Shown here piece after piece: positions 1-7,900 of a stretch of 19,714 nt of DNA (within the stretch, counting starts at the first letter, position 1; every line of letters begins with the position of its first letter). The position numbers were made by a program, and so were the translations under genes. The DNA is taken from the NCBI GenBank assembly GCA_020437875.1, contig JAGQVR010000019.1, positions 1 to 19,714 on the forward strand, given 5' to 3'. Source of the stretch: Flavobacteriales bacterium (GTDB taxonomy: Bacteria; Bacteroidota; Bacteroidia; Flavobacteriales_F; PHOS-HE28). A model generated the notes under the pieces. That model was not told where the DNA came from. It made no database searches and worked only from the letters and a program-made list of their open reading frames with translations.

Positions 1-7
1 CAACAGG

Positions 8-1627
8 TCAATGCTGCACCTGTACCAAGCGTTGCTGAAGCACATACCCATCACCTTCGATAAGGCGAAGGAGGTAATTGCCGTTCCTGAGTTCGTCGAC
101 CTCGAGGTTCATGCGTATCGCACCGTTCACATTGGCCGATAATACCTGCTTCCCTGCCATATCCAGCAGATCGATCCGGACCGTCCCCCCGGGTATCCCA
201 TCGATAATGAGGATCTCCCGGGCAGGAACGGGTGACACGGCGAAGTCGTTGGTCCCGGTTTCGCTCAGCGATGTCTGGCTGACCAGGACCGTTCCACTCG
301 TCAGTTCGCAGGAAGCCCCGAATCCGCCTACCACATAATAGACACCCGGCACCTCCGGAACGATGACCTGGGTGTCCGCGCCCGGTATCTCCTCATCGTC
401 CACGAACCAGGTGTAGCTGTCCGCCGGGCTGCTGATCAACTGATCACCGTTCACGGTGATCGTCGGTGCAGGCATCGGACATTCGTCAACGATCCGTTTA
501 ACGGTACCGCTGTTCACATTCGTAACGAACAATTCCCCGGAGCTATTCTCCGCAATGGAGGAGGTGCCCGTCCCTCCATTGCTCTGCCGGACCTGTATCC
601 GCGTCCAACCTCCTTCACCATCCGGTTGGAGGGCGAAATAGGGTGTCGGGCAGTAATCCGTGTAGATATACAGGCCACTCAAGCGCGGGAACTCCACTCC
701 ACGATAGACCCGGCCACCAATGACGGAGCACCAGCCATCCGTGTGGTTATGGGCCGTGACCGGGGTCACGAATGCCGTGATCGGTGGGCAATCATCACTG
801 ATCCCAGGTGTCGGTATCCCTCCCTCGTAGCAACGCCATCCGAAGTTGGGTCCACTATTGTCACCGGCAGGCCAAAAGTCCACCTCCTCCCGCTGTCCCT
901 GGCCCACATCACCGATCCATAGGTCCCCCGTGAGCGCATCGAATCCGAAGCGCCAGGGGTTGCGCAGTCCACTGGCCCAGATCTCGGGCATGGTGTCGTT
1001 CGCAAGACCTGTCCATGGATTATCAGCAGGGATCGTGTATCCAGACTCACCACTCACGTCCAACCGCAGGATATCGCCAAGGGGGTTGGTCAAGGTCTGT
1101 CCATTGTTCCAAGGGTCGTTGGCACTTCCTCCATCCCCGAATCCCACATAGAGGTAGCCATCCGGGCCGAACGCCAGGTCACCGCCATTGTGGTTGGAGG
1201 CCGGTTGGGCCACGGTGAAGAGGATCTCCTCGCTGGCCGGATCAGCAACGTCCGGATCGGCGGTCACCGTGAAACGCGATACGCGCGAGGTCCCATTGCC
1301 AGAACCAGCTGTATAGTACACGTAGAACCTGCCGTTCCCCGTATAGCCCGGATCGAAGGTCAGCCCGAGAAGGCCCTGCTCTCCCCCATTGTCGTTCACA
1401 CGGTCCTGGATGTTCAGGAACGGTGCGGTCGCTACCGTACCGTCCGGTGAAACGATGCGAATGACACCCGCCTGCTCCACCACGAAGAGACGTTCATCCC
1501 CACAGTGGGCGATATCCACCGGCGAGTCCAGGCCGGATGCGAAATTCTCGAGGGCGATGGTCACCGGGTCCTGGGCGAAGGCAAGATTCGTGATGAACAG
1601 CGTGACAAGTACGGATCGTCGGGTCAT
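8..1627 (-). CDS. Secreted PQQ-dependent sugar dehydrogenase (GSDH family) with type IX sorting tail
   Basis: 539 aa. I chose the start at 1627 because it gives a clean signal peptide (MTRRSVLVTLFITNLAFA, cut before Q19) and lies just downstream of a TAnnTTTG element; a longer in-frame start at 1690 would put 21 unlikely residues before it. Residues ~20-390 are a glucose/sorbosone dehydrogenase beta-propeller: GGEQGLLGL near 81-89, the NHNGGDLAFGPDG segment at ~145-157 whose His146 corresponds to the catalytic base of soluble PQQ glucose dehydrogenase, and GLRNPWR at ~220-226. A linker with a PKD/Ig-like look follows (~395-450). The last ~75 residues (SPVPAREILII...GNYLLRLIEG) are a Por-secretion-type tail, so the protein probably crosses the outer membrane by the type IX system and is anchored or released. 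Family knowledge: these enzymes oxidise aldoses or related sugars with PQQ; the real substrate is unknown, since many paralogues are uncharacterised. It is divergent from prfC. Confidence 0.9.
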   Translation of the reverse strand: MTRRSVLVTLFITNLAFAQDPVTIALENFASGLDSPVDIAHCGDERLFVVEQAGVIRIVSPDGTVATAPFLNIQDRVNDNGGEQGLLGLTFDPGYTGNGRFYVYYTAGSGNGTSRVSRFTVTADPDVADPASEEILFTVAQPASNHNGGDLAFGPDGYLYVGFGDGGSANDPWNNGQTLTNPLGDILRLDVSGESGYTIPADNPWTGLANDTMPEIWASGLRNPWRFGFDALTGDLWIGDVGQGQREEVDFWPAGDNSGPNFGWRCYEGGIPTPGISDDCPPITAFVTPVTAHNHTDGWCSVIGGRVYRGVEFPRLSGLYIYTDYCPTPYFALQPDGEGGWTRIQVRQSNGGTGTSSIAENSSGELFVTNVNSGTVKRIVDECPMPAPTITVNGDQLISSPADSYTWFVDDEEIPGADTQVIVPEVPGVYYVVGGFGASCELTSGTVLVSQTSLSETGTNDFAVSPVPAREILIIDGIPGGTVRIDLLDMAGKQVLSANVNGAIRMNLEVDELRNGNYLLRLIEGDGYVLQQRLVQVQH

Positions 1628-1645
1628 TCTGGTGCAGGTTTGGTC

Positions 1646-1653
1646 CAAAACTA
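1646..1653 (-). promoter_or_regulatory. -7 promoter element of the sugar dehydrogenase gene
   Basis: Reads TAGTTTTG on the minus strand, an exact match to the Bacteroidota -7 consensus TAnnTTTG, 18 nt before the chosen ATG. I see no good -33 TTG at the usual spacing. The motif supports the 1627 start rather than 1690. Confidence 0.55.
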
Positions 1654-1694
1654 GATGAGCCGGCCAACCTACCACCCCGCTTTCGACCAAGGGC

Positions 1695-1702
1695 TACTTT
1701 TG
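1695..1702 (+). promoter_or_regulatory. -7 promoter element of prfC
   Basis: Reads TACTTTTG, an exact match to TAnnTTTG, 42 nt before the prfC ATG. It is back to back with the divergent -7 element at 1646-1653, so the two -33 regions would overlap around 1670-1680. No clear -33 box is visible. Confidence 0.55.
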
Positions 1703-1744
1703 CCCGCCCCATGCATGGAATGCTTCCGGCATCGGGCCTGAGCC

Positions 1745-3340
1745 ATGTCGTTGAAGGAAGAGATCGAACACCGGCGGACCTTCGCCATCATAAGTCACCC
1801 GGATGCGGGCAAGACCACATTGACGGAAAAGTTCCTGCTCTATGGGGGAGCCATCCAAACGGCCGGTGCGGTGAAGAGCAACAAGATCAGGCGCGGTGCC
1901 ACGAGTGACTTCATGGAGATCGAGCGGCAGCGCGGCATCTCCGTGAGCACATCCGTGATGACCTTCCATTACGGAGGCAAGCTCATCAACCTGCTCGATA
2001 CCCCTGGTCACCGCGACTTCGCGGAGGACACCTATCGCACCCTTACCGCCGTGGACAGCGTGGTGCTGGTGATCGATTGTGTGAAAGGCGTGGAGGCCCA
2101 GACCGAACGGCTGATGGAGGTATGCCGGATGCGGAACACACCGGTCATCGTCTTCATCAACAAACTGGACCTGGAAGGACGGGACCCCTTCGACCTGTTG
2201 GATGAACTGGAGGAGAAATTGTCGATCAAGGTGCGACCCATGAGCTGGCCCATCGGGATCGGTGCCACTTTCCAGGGGGTTTATGACCTCTACAGCAAGG
2301 GGCTTCGCCTATTCGATCCGGGAAAGACCAAGGTGGAAGCCGTTAGCGAACGGATCGAGGACCTTGGTGATGAACGTCTCGCCACACGGATCGGAGAGGA
2401 CCCTGCGGGCCAGTTGCGTCATGACATCGACCTGATCGAGGGTGTGTATGACCCGCTCGACATCAGCGCATACAGGGAGGGTGGGATCGCCCCGGTGTTC
2501 TTCGGAAGCGCCTTCAACAACTTCGGTGTCAAGGAGGTGCTCGACGCATTCGTTGGTATCGCACCACCTCCCGGGCCGAGGCCCACTGATCAAGGGGATG
2601 TCCATCCCGAGGACCCGAAGTTCAGCGGTTTCGTCTTCAAGATCCACGCGAACCTCGATCCCAACCACCGTGACCGCATCGCTTTCCTGCGCATATGCTC
2701 AGGCCGCTTCCAGCGCAACACGTACTACAAGCATGTGCGGCTGGACAAACAGCTGCGCTTCGCCACTCCCACTAACTTCCTTGCGGCCCAGAAATCGATC
2801 GTGGAGGAGGCCTGGCCCGGCGATGTGATCGGCCTGTTCGATACGGGGAACTTCAAGATCGGTGACACCCTCACTGAGGGTGCCACGTTCCAATTCCGGG
2901 GCATCCCGGCATTCTCTCCGGAGCTCTTCCGCGAGCTGGTGAACCTGGATCCCATGAAGACCAAGCAACTGGACAAGGGTATCCGGCAACTAACGGACGA
3001 AGGCGTCGCACAGCTGTTCACACAGCAACCGGGCAACAAGAAGATCGTGGGTTGTGTGGGTGAACTCCAGTTCGAGGTGATCGCCTACCGCCTCGAACAT
3101 GAGTACGGCGCAAAATGCAGCTTCCAGCAGATCGCGGCACACAAGGCCTGCTGGATGACCACCACGGACCAGGCCGCGCTTGACCAGTTCATCCGCATCA
3201 AGGCCCAACAGATCGTACAGGACAAGGATGGCAATCCCGTCTTCATGGCGCCCAGTGCCTACATGCTCGATCTTGAGCGCCGCAATAATCCGGAGATCAC
3301 TTTCCACACCACGAGCGAGTTCAAGACCGAGATGGTCTGA
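1745..3340 (+). CDS. prfC: Peptide chain release factor 3 (RF3), translational GTPase
   Basis: 531 aa, close to the E. coli RF3 length of 529. In that family RF3-GDP/GTP binds the ribosome after peptide release and ejects RF1 or RF2 from the A site; it acts in the cytosol. The start MSLKEEIEHRRTFAIISHP matches the RF3 N-terminus. Seen directly: P-loop with the RF3-specific form SHPDAGKTT at residues 17-25, switch I region with RQRGIS at 61-66, G3 DTPGH at 85-89 (catalytic His89 present), G4 NKLD at 139-142, then the RF3 signature GFVFKIHANLDPNHRDR at the start of domain 2 and the VGCVGELQFEV segment in domain 3. There is no EF-G-type domain IV or V, which separates it from EF-G and ribosome-protection proteins. 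A second promoter follows it before the next gene, so it is probably transcribed alone. Confidence 0.97.
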   Translation: MSLKEEIEHRRTFAIISHPDAGKTTLTEKFLLYGGAIQTAGAVKSNKIRRGATSDFMEIERQRGISVSTSVMTFHYGGKLINLLDTPGHRDFAEDTYRTLTAVDSVVLVIDCVKGVEAQTERLMEVCRMRNTPVIVFINKLDLEGRDPFDLLDELEEKLSIKVRPMSWPIGIGATFQGVYDLYSKGLRLFDPGKTKVEAVSERIEDLGDERLATRIGEDPAGQLRHDIDLIEGVYDPLDISAYREGGIAPVFFGSAFNNFGVKEVLDAFVGIAPPPGPRPTDQGDVHPEDPKFSGFVFKIHANLDPNHRDRIAFLRICSGRFQRNTYYKHVRLDKQLRFATPTNFLAAQKSIVEEAWPGDVIGLFDTGNFKIGDTLTEGATFQFRGIPAFSPELFRELVNLDPMKTKQLDKGIRQLTDEGVAQLFTQQPGNKKIVGCVGELQFEVIAYRLEHEYGAKCSFQQIAAHKACWMTTTDQAALDQFIRIKAQQIVQDKDGNPVFMAPSAYMLDLERRNNPEITFHTTSEFKTEMV

Positions 3341-3374
3341 GCCGTTAACAAGCCTTAACCAACCACCCGACCAA

Positions 3375-3389
3375 CCTGCACGTAGCAGG
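3375..3389 (+). terminator. Short stem-loop after prfC, possible weak terminator
   Basis: CCTGC and GCAGG form a 5-bp stem with a 5-nt loop, 34 nt past the prfC stop. There is no T tract after it, so intrinsic termination is doubtful. Confidence 0.2.
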
Positions 3390-3412
3390 CGGACGTCCGG
3401 TATTGGAACAGG

Positions 3413-3442
3413 TTTTGCTCCTTGCGACCGCTGCTAATTTTG
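3413..3442 (+). promoter_or_regulatory. Bacteroidota-type promoter (-33 and -7) for the thioredoxin-fold gene
   Basis: TTTTG at 3413-3417 and TAATTTTG at 3435-3442 are separated by 17 nt and match the Bacteroidota primary-sigma consensus TTTG-N(17-23)-TAnnTTTG. The ATG is at 3448, only 5 nt after the -7 box, so transcription would start at or next to the start codon, giving a leaderless or nearly leaderless mRNA. Confidence 0.75.
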
Positions 3443-3447
3443 CACCC

Positions 3448-4941
3448 ATGCGTGGATCACTTACCACCCTCCTCCCGCTCCTCCTCGTTCTATCCCACAT
3501 CCACGCACAGGATGCGCCTGTGCGCGACATCGAGGTGACGATACCCGGTACGGGAAAGGACACCATCTACCTCGCCAACTATTACGGCAACAAGCTTTAC
3601 TACGCTGATACCGCAGTGGCCGATATCAAGGGCCGCATCGTGTTCAAGAGCAAGAAGGGCTACAAGGCCGGCGTCTACGCCGTGGTGATACCCGGGCCGA
3701 AGTACTTCGAGATGATCGTGAACGAACCGGTGATCCGCATGGCATCGGACACCACCGACCTCGTCGGGAACCTGGTGGTGAAGAGTTCAAAGGAGAACCA
3801 GGTCTTCCTGGACTACATCCGCTTCCTGAACGACAGGAAGAAGGAAAGTGATCTGATCAAAGCACAGCTGGATGCACAGAAGGATCCCTTGGCGAAGAAC
3901 GGATTGCGTGCTCGTTTGGACGAACTGGACAAGGCCGTGAAGAAGTACCAGAACGACCTGATCGCCGCCAACCCGGGACTTCTGGCGGCCGCCTTGGTAC
4001 GAATGAGCATGTCCCCGGAGCTGCCGGAGATCCGCAAGTCGGACGGCTCGTTGGACAGTGCGGCGCAATATTATCAGTACCGCGACCACTACTGGGACAA
4101 TTTCGACCTGAAGGACGAGCGCATCGTGCGTGTTCCGGTCTTCGCGAACAAGTTCGAGGAGTACTTCACGAAGACCCTGCCGCAAGTGCCCGACACGTTG
4201 AACACCCAGATCGACCACCTGATCGCACGCACGGATGGGAAGAACGAGGTGTTCAAGTACATGGTGAACACGGTCACGCACAAGGCGGAGACGAGCGACA
4301 TCATGGGCATGGACGCGGTGTTCGTGCACATGGGACTGACCTATTACTGCCCCACCAACGGCCGACCCGGTCGTGTGGACTGGATGCCCGAGGACAAGTT
4401 GGAGAAGCTGTGCGAACGGGTGAAGAAGCAGGCCCCTCTGGTGATCGGGAACAAGGCGCCCTACCTGAGCCTGACGGATACGACCGAGCAGAACTGGATC
4501 AACTTCTATGACCTACCCCAGGAGTACGTGGTCATCATCTTCTGGGATCCACATTGCGGTCACTGCAAGAAGGAGCTGCCCGAGATCGCCAAGGTGTACA
4601 AGGAGCGCTTCAAGGAACTCGACATCGAGGTGTACTGCGTGGCAAAGGCGGTCGACTCCATCCTGATGCGTGACTGGAAGGCCTTCATCCGTGAGCACGA
4701 TCTGGATTGGGTGAACGTGGGCCTCACCCAACACGTGTTCGAGGAAGCGAAGAAGGATCCCCGGAAGTTCATACCGAAGCTGACCACCATCGAGAGCCTC
4801 AACTACGCGGACACCTATGATGTCTTCTCGACCCCGAAGATCTTCCTGGTGGATGGTGACCGGAAATTCCGCGGAAAGCAATTGAGTGCGGAGCAGATCG
4901 CCGACCTGGTCGGTCAGTTACGCAAGCGCAAGAAGAACTGA
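3448..4941 (+). CDS. Exported thioredoxin-fold (TlpA/AhpC-TSA-like) protein with a large N-terminal domain
   Basis: 497 aa. The start at 3448 gives a signal peptide (MRGSLTTLLPLLLVLSHIHA, cut before Q21) and sits right behind the promoter; the in-frame start at 3403 would lie upstream of it. Residues ~25-110 form a beta-rich domain like the DUF4369-type N-terminal domains of Bacteroidota thioredoxins. Residues ~110-330 are helical and charged and resemble the DUF5106-type middle region. Residues ~345-497 are a thioredoxin fold, with the active-site pair Cys370-Gly-His-Cys373 after VVIIFWDPH and the cis-Pro region near FSTPKIFLVD. Such proteins act in the periplasm, reducing or exchanging disulfides of envelope proteins; no partner is shown by the neighbours. 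The 3' end faces the giant repeat protein gene with 16 nt between the stops and no strong terminator. Confidence 0.85.
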   Translation: MRGSLTTLLPLLLVLSHIHAQDAPVRDIEVTIPGTGKDTIYLANYYGNKLYYADTAVADIKGRIVFKSKKGYKAGVYAVVIPGPKYFEMIVNEPVIRMASDTTDLVGNLVVKSSKENQVFLDYIRFLNDRKKESDLIKAQLDAQKDPLAKNGLRARLDELDKAVKKYQNDLIAANPGLLAAALVRMSMSPELPEIRKSDGSLDSAAQYYQYRDHYWDNFDLKDERIVRVPVFANKFEEYFTKTLPQVPDTLNTQIDHLIARTDGKNEVFKYMVNTVTHKAETSDIMGMDAVFVHMGLTYYCPTNGRPGRVDWMPEDKLEKLCERVKKQAPLVIGNKAPYLSLTDTTEQNWINFYDLPQEYVVIIFWDPHCGHCKKELPEIAKVYKERFKELDIEVYCVAKAVDSILMRDWKAFIREHDLDWVNVGLTQHVFEEAKKDPRKFIPKLTTIESLNYADTYDVFSTPKIFLVDGDRKFRGKQLSAEQIADLVGQLRKRKKN

Positions 4942-4957
4942 ACGGCCAGCCGCCTGT

Positions 4958-7900
4958 TCACTCCGTTCCGCCACGCCACATGGTCTCCGTGATGCTCTGC
5001 CCGTTCTTGAAGTAGAACGTGCCCCACTTCGCGATCACTTTCGAATAATCGTCCGCCTTGTTCCCGTTGACCACCACACGACGGATGATCACCTTGTTGC
5101 CCTCGGTATAGCTCTCCTCGGTCACTCCCTCCGGATATTCCTGGGCAAGCTTGGAACGGTTGTAGTCGGCGTAACCACGAGGTTGGTTCACCACGATGTT
5201 GTCCAGGCGCTCCTTCACCACTGCTCGGGTGCTCGCACTATTCCCGGAGTAGGTGGCCTCCCGCGCCTGAAGAGATACTTTCTCGTTCTCCACATCACGC
5301 TGCCTGACCGCACCGGTGGCTGCGCCGCGCGTGACCATCGCTTCGTTCTGCTCGCGCAGGACATCGGCATCCGTGCGGGCCTGGGTGGATCGCTCTTCAC
5401 CGGCCGATATCCGTGCACGTTCCACCGTAGCGAGCTCCTCCTTCCTGTCCTCCATCGCCACCGTCCGCTGCTCCTGTTGCTCGTACCACGTCTGGTTCCG
5501 ATCGTCCGCAGCCTGTTCAACGGCCAATTTGGTATCGTACTCGGCCTCGCGCACTTCTCTGGCACGCTCACGGCGGGACTTCTCCGCCTCTTCCAGCGCC
5601 TGGCGATAGGACTCGATCTCCTCCGCCCGTTGCATGCGTGATGATCCACTTCCCTCGTACAACCGCCCATTCTCAGCGACCGTCCGCTCCTTGTCGGTCA
5701 CCTCCGACTGGCGCCGATCGGCCGCCTTCTCGCTCATGGCGAGTTCCTCTTGATCAAGGGCGGCACGCAACTTCTTGATCCGCTCGTATTTCTCCGCTTC
5801 CTCGCGTTCTCGTGCTTCACGCATGAATCGCACCGCTTCATCCTCTTGACCACCATCGCTCCGGACCTGGGTCCGAGGTTCATCCACAGTGACCGTGTTC
5901 CGGCGCTGCGCGGCAGCCTCTGCTTCCGCGCGCAGTCGCTCCTGCTCGGCCAACAGCCGATCGATCTGATCGATCTTGGCCAACGGGTAGGTCTCCTCCG
6001 GTCGCATGTCGCTCGCTTGTGCATAGGTCGATCGTGCGCTGGAATACTCCTTGGAGGCCAGGGCCTGGTCCGCCGTCGTGATCAAGGCCCTGTACTGCTC
6101 CTCCATGGCGCGCGCGTCCTCCCGGGCCAGCCGGTCACGCTCTTCCGCAGCAAGTCGCGCGGCCTCGGCCTCCTGTTCACGGCGCCTGCGCTCAGCTTCA
6201 TCACGGGCCAGATCGGCTTCTGCGGCCAAACGCGCCGCCTCCGCGTCCGCTGCTTCCCTGGCCCGTCGCTCCGACTCGAGCCGGGCCCGTTCAGCCGCGA
6301 GTCGGTCCGCTTCTGAACGCTTGGCCGCATCCGCCGCCAGACGCGCCTCGATCGCCGCCAGTTGGTCCTTGGGATATTGTTCCGCAGACTTGACCCCCAA
6401 TGCCGCGTTGTACTTCTCGCGTGCCTGATCGAATCGATCGCCTCGGAAGGCGAGATCGGCCTCAGCGATCAATTCACGGTACTGGGACTCGATCTCCTCC
6501 GCTGCCATGCGCTTACGGCGCGCCTCTTCATCCGACCTGGCCTTCTCCGCGGCGGCTGCTTCAGCGGCGAGACGTTGTTCCTCGGCCAGCCGGGCTTTCT
6601 CAGCCGCGTCCTGTTCCGCCCTCAACCTGTCCTCCTCCGCCTTCCTTGCCGCATCCGCCAGCAACCGCTCGATCTCGGCCAGCCGGTCCTTCGGGTGTTG
6701 CTCCTCAGGTTTAACGCCGGAAGCCGCGCTGTAATCCGTCCGGGCCTTCTCATAGTCCTTCCCTGCGAAAGCCTTGTCCGCCGCGGTGACCAGGTCGTTG
6801 TATCGCTTGTCCCGTTCCTGTCGTTCACGCAGAAGGCGCTCCTCCTCCGCCTTGGCCTGGGCCGCCGCGTCCAGTTGTTGTTCGATCTCAGCGATCCGAT
6901 CCTTCGGATATGTCTCGGCCGGTTTCAAGGCCGAAGCATCCTTGTAGTCGTTCAATGCATCGGACAGCTTCTTTCCCTGGAAGGCCTTGTCAGCGGACGC
7001 GATCAAGGTCTTATACCTCGCTTCCAGTTCCGCGGCCTTGCGCTCCTCTTCGGCCTTGCGCGCAGCCTCCGCTATCAACCGGTCACATGCGGCGATACGG
7101 TCCTTCGGGTATTGCTCTGCAGGTTTGATCCCGGATGCTTCGGTGTACTTCCCCTTTGCCGACGTGTGATCCCCCTTGTCGAACGCCGCGTCGGCCGCTC
7201 CTACGGCCGCTTGGTAACGTGCCTCCAGTTCCTCCTGCTTCCGTTGCGCTTCGGCTTCCGCCTTGCGCTTCACGATCAAGGCCAGTTGGTCCTTCGGGTA
7301 CACCTCCGAAGGCTTCAATCCTGATGCCTCGGTGTACTTCTTCGTGGCGTCCTCCCAGGACTCCTTGCCGAATGCCGCATCAGCCGCCGCGATGGCTGCA
7401 CCGTACTTCTCGTCCAATTCCTTCTGTCTGGCCGCTTCAGCCGCTGCCTTTTCGGCCGCGGCTTTCCTCGCCACGATCGCCGCGAGCTGGTCTTTCGGAT
7501 ACTTCTCGGCTGGTTTCAGGCCGCTGGCTTCGGTGTACTTCGCGGAAGCCTCGTCCCAGGACTCCTTGCCGAACGCCGCATCAGCCGCTGCGATGGCTGC
7601 CTGGTATTGCGCGTCAAGCTCCTTCGCCTTCCGGTCCTCCTCCGCCTTCCTGGCCAGCTCCTCACGCTTCTTGACGATCGCGGCCAGCTGGTCCTTGGGG
7701 TATTTCTCGGCCGGTATCAATCCACTGGCTTCGGTATACTTGGCCTCAGCGGCGTCATAGTTCGCACTGCTGAAGGCAGCATCCGCTGCGGTGATGGCCG
7801 CTTGGTACTTCTCTTGAAGTTCCCTGGCAAGCCTCTCTTCCTCCGCCTTCCTGGCGGCCTCGTCCTTCTTCTGGAGGATCGCCGCGAGCTGGTCCTTCGG

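Noticed and set aside
4940..4968. GAACGG/CCGTTC inverted repeat between convergent genes as a terminator
   Set aside because: It has only 6 bp, a 17-nt loop and no T tract, and overlaps both coding ends.
4886..5641. A 251-codon open frame on the plus strand
   Set aside because: It overlaps the end of the thioredoxin-fold gene and is antisense to the coiled-coil part of the giant protein; no recognisable domain.
6362..7324. A 320-codon open frame on the plus strand
   Set aside because: It is the mirror of the repetitive giant protein; its Leu/Arg/Gly-rich content follows from the codon pattern of the repeats.
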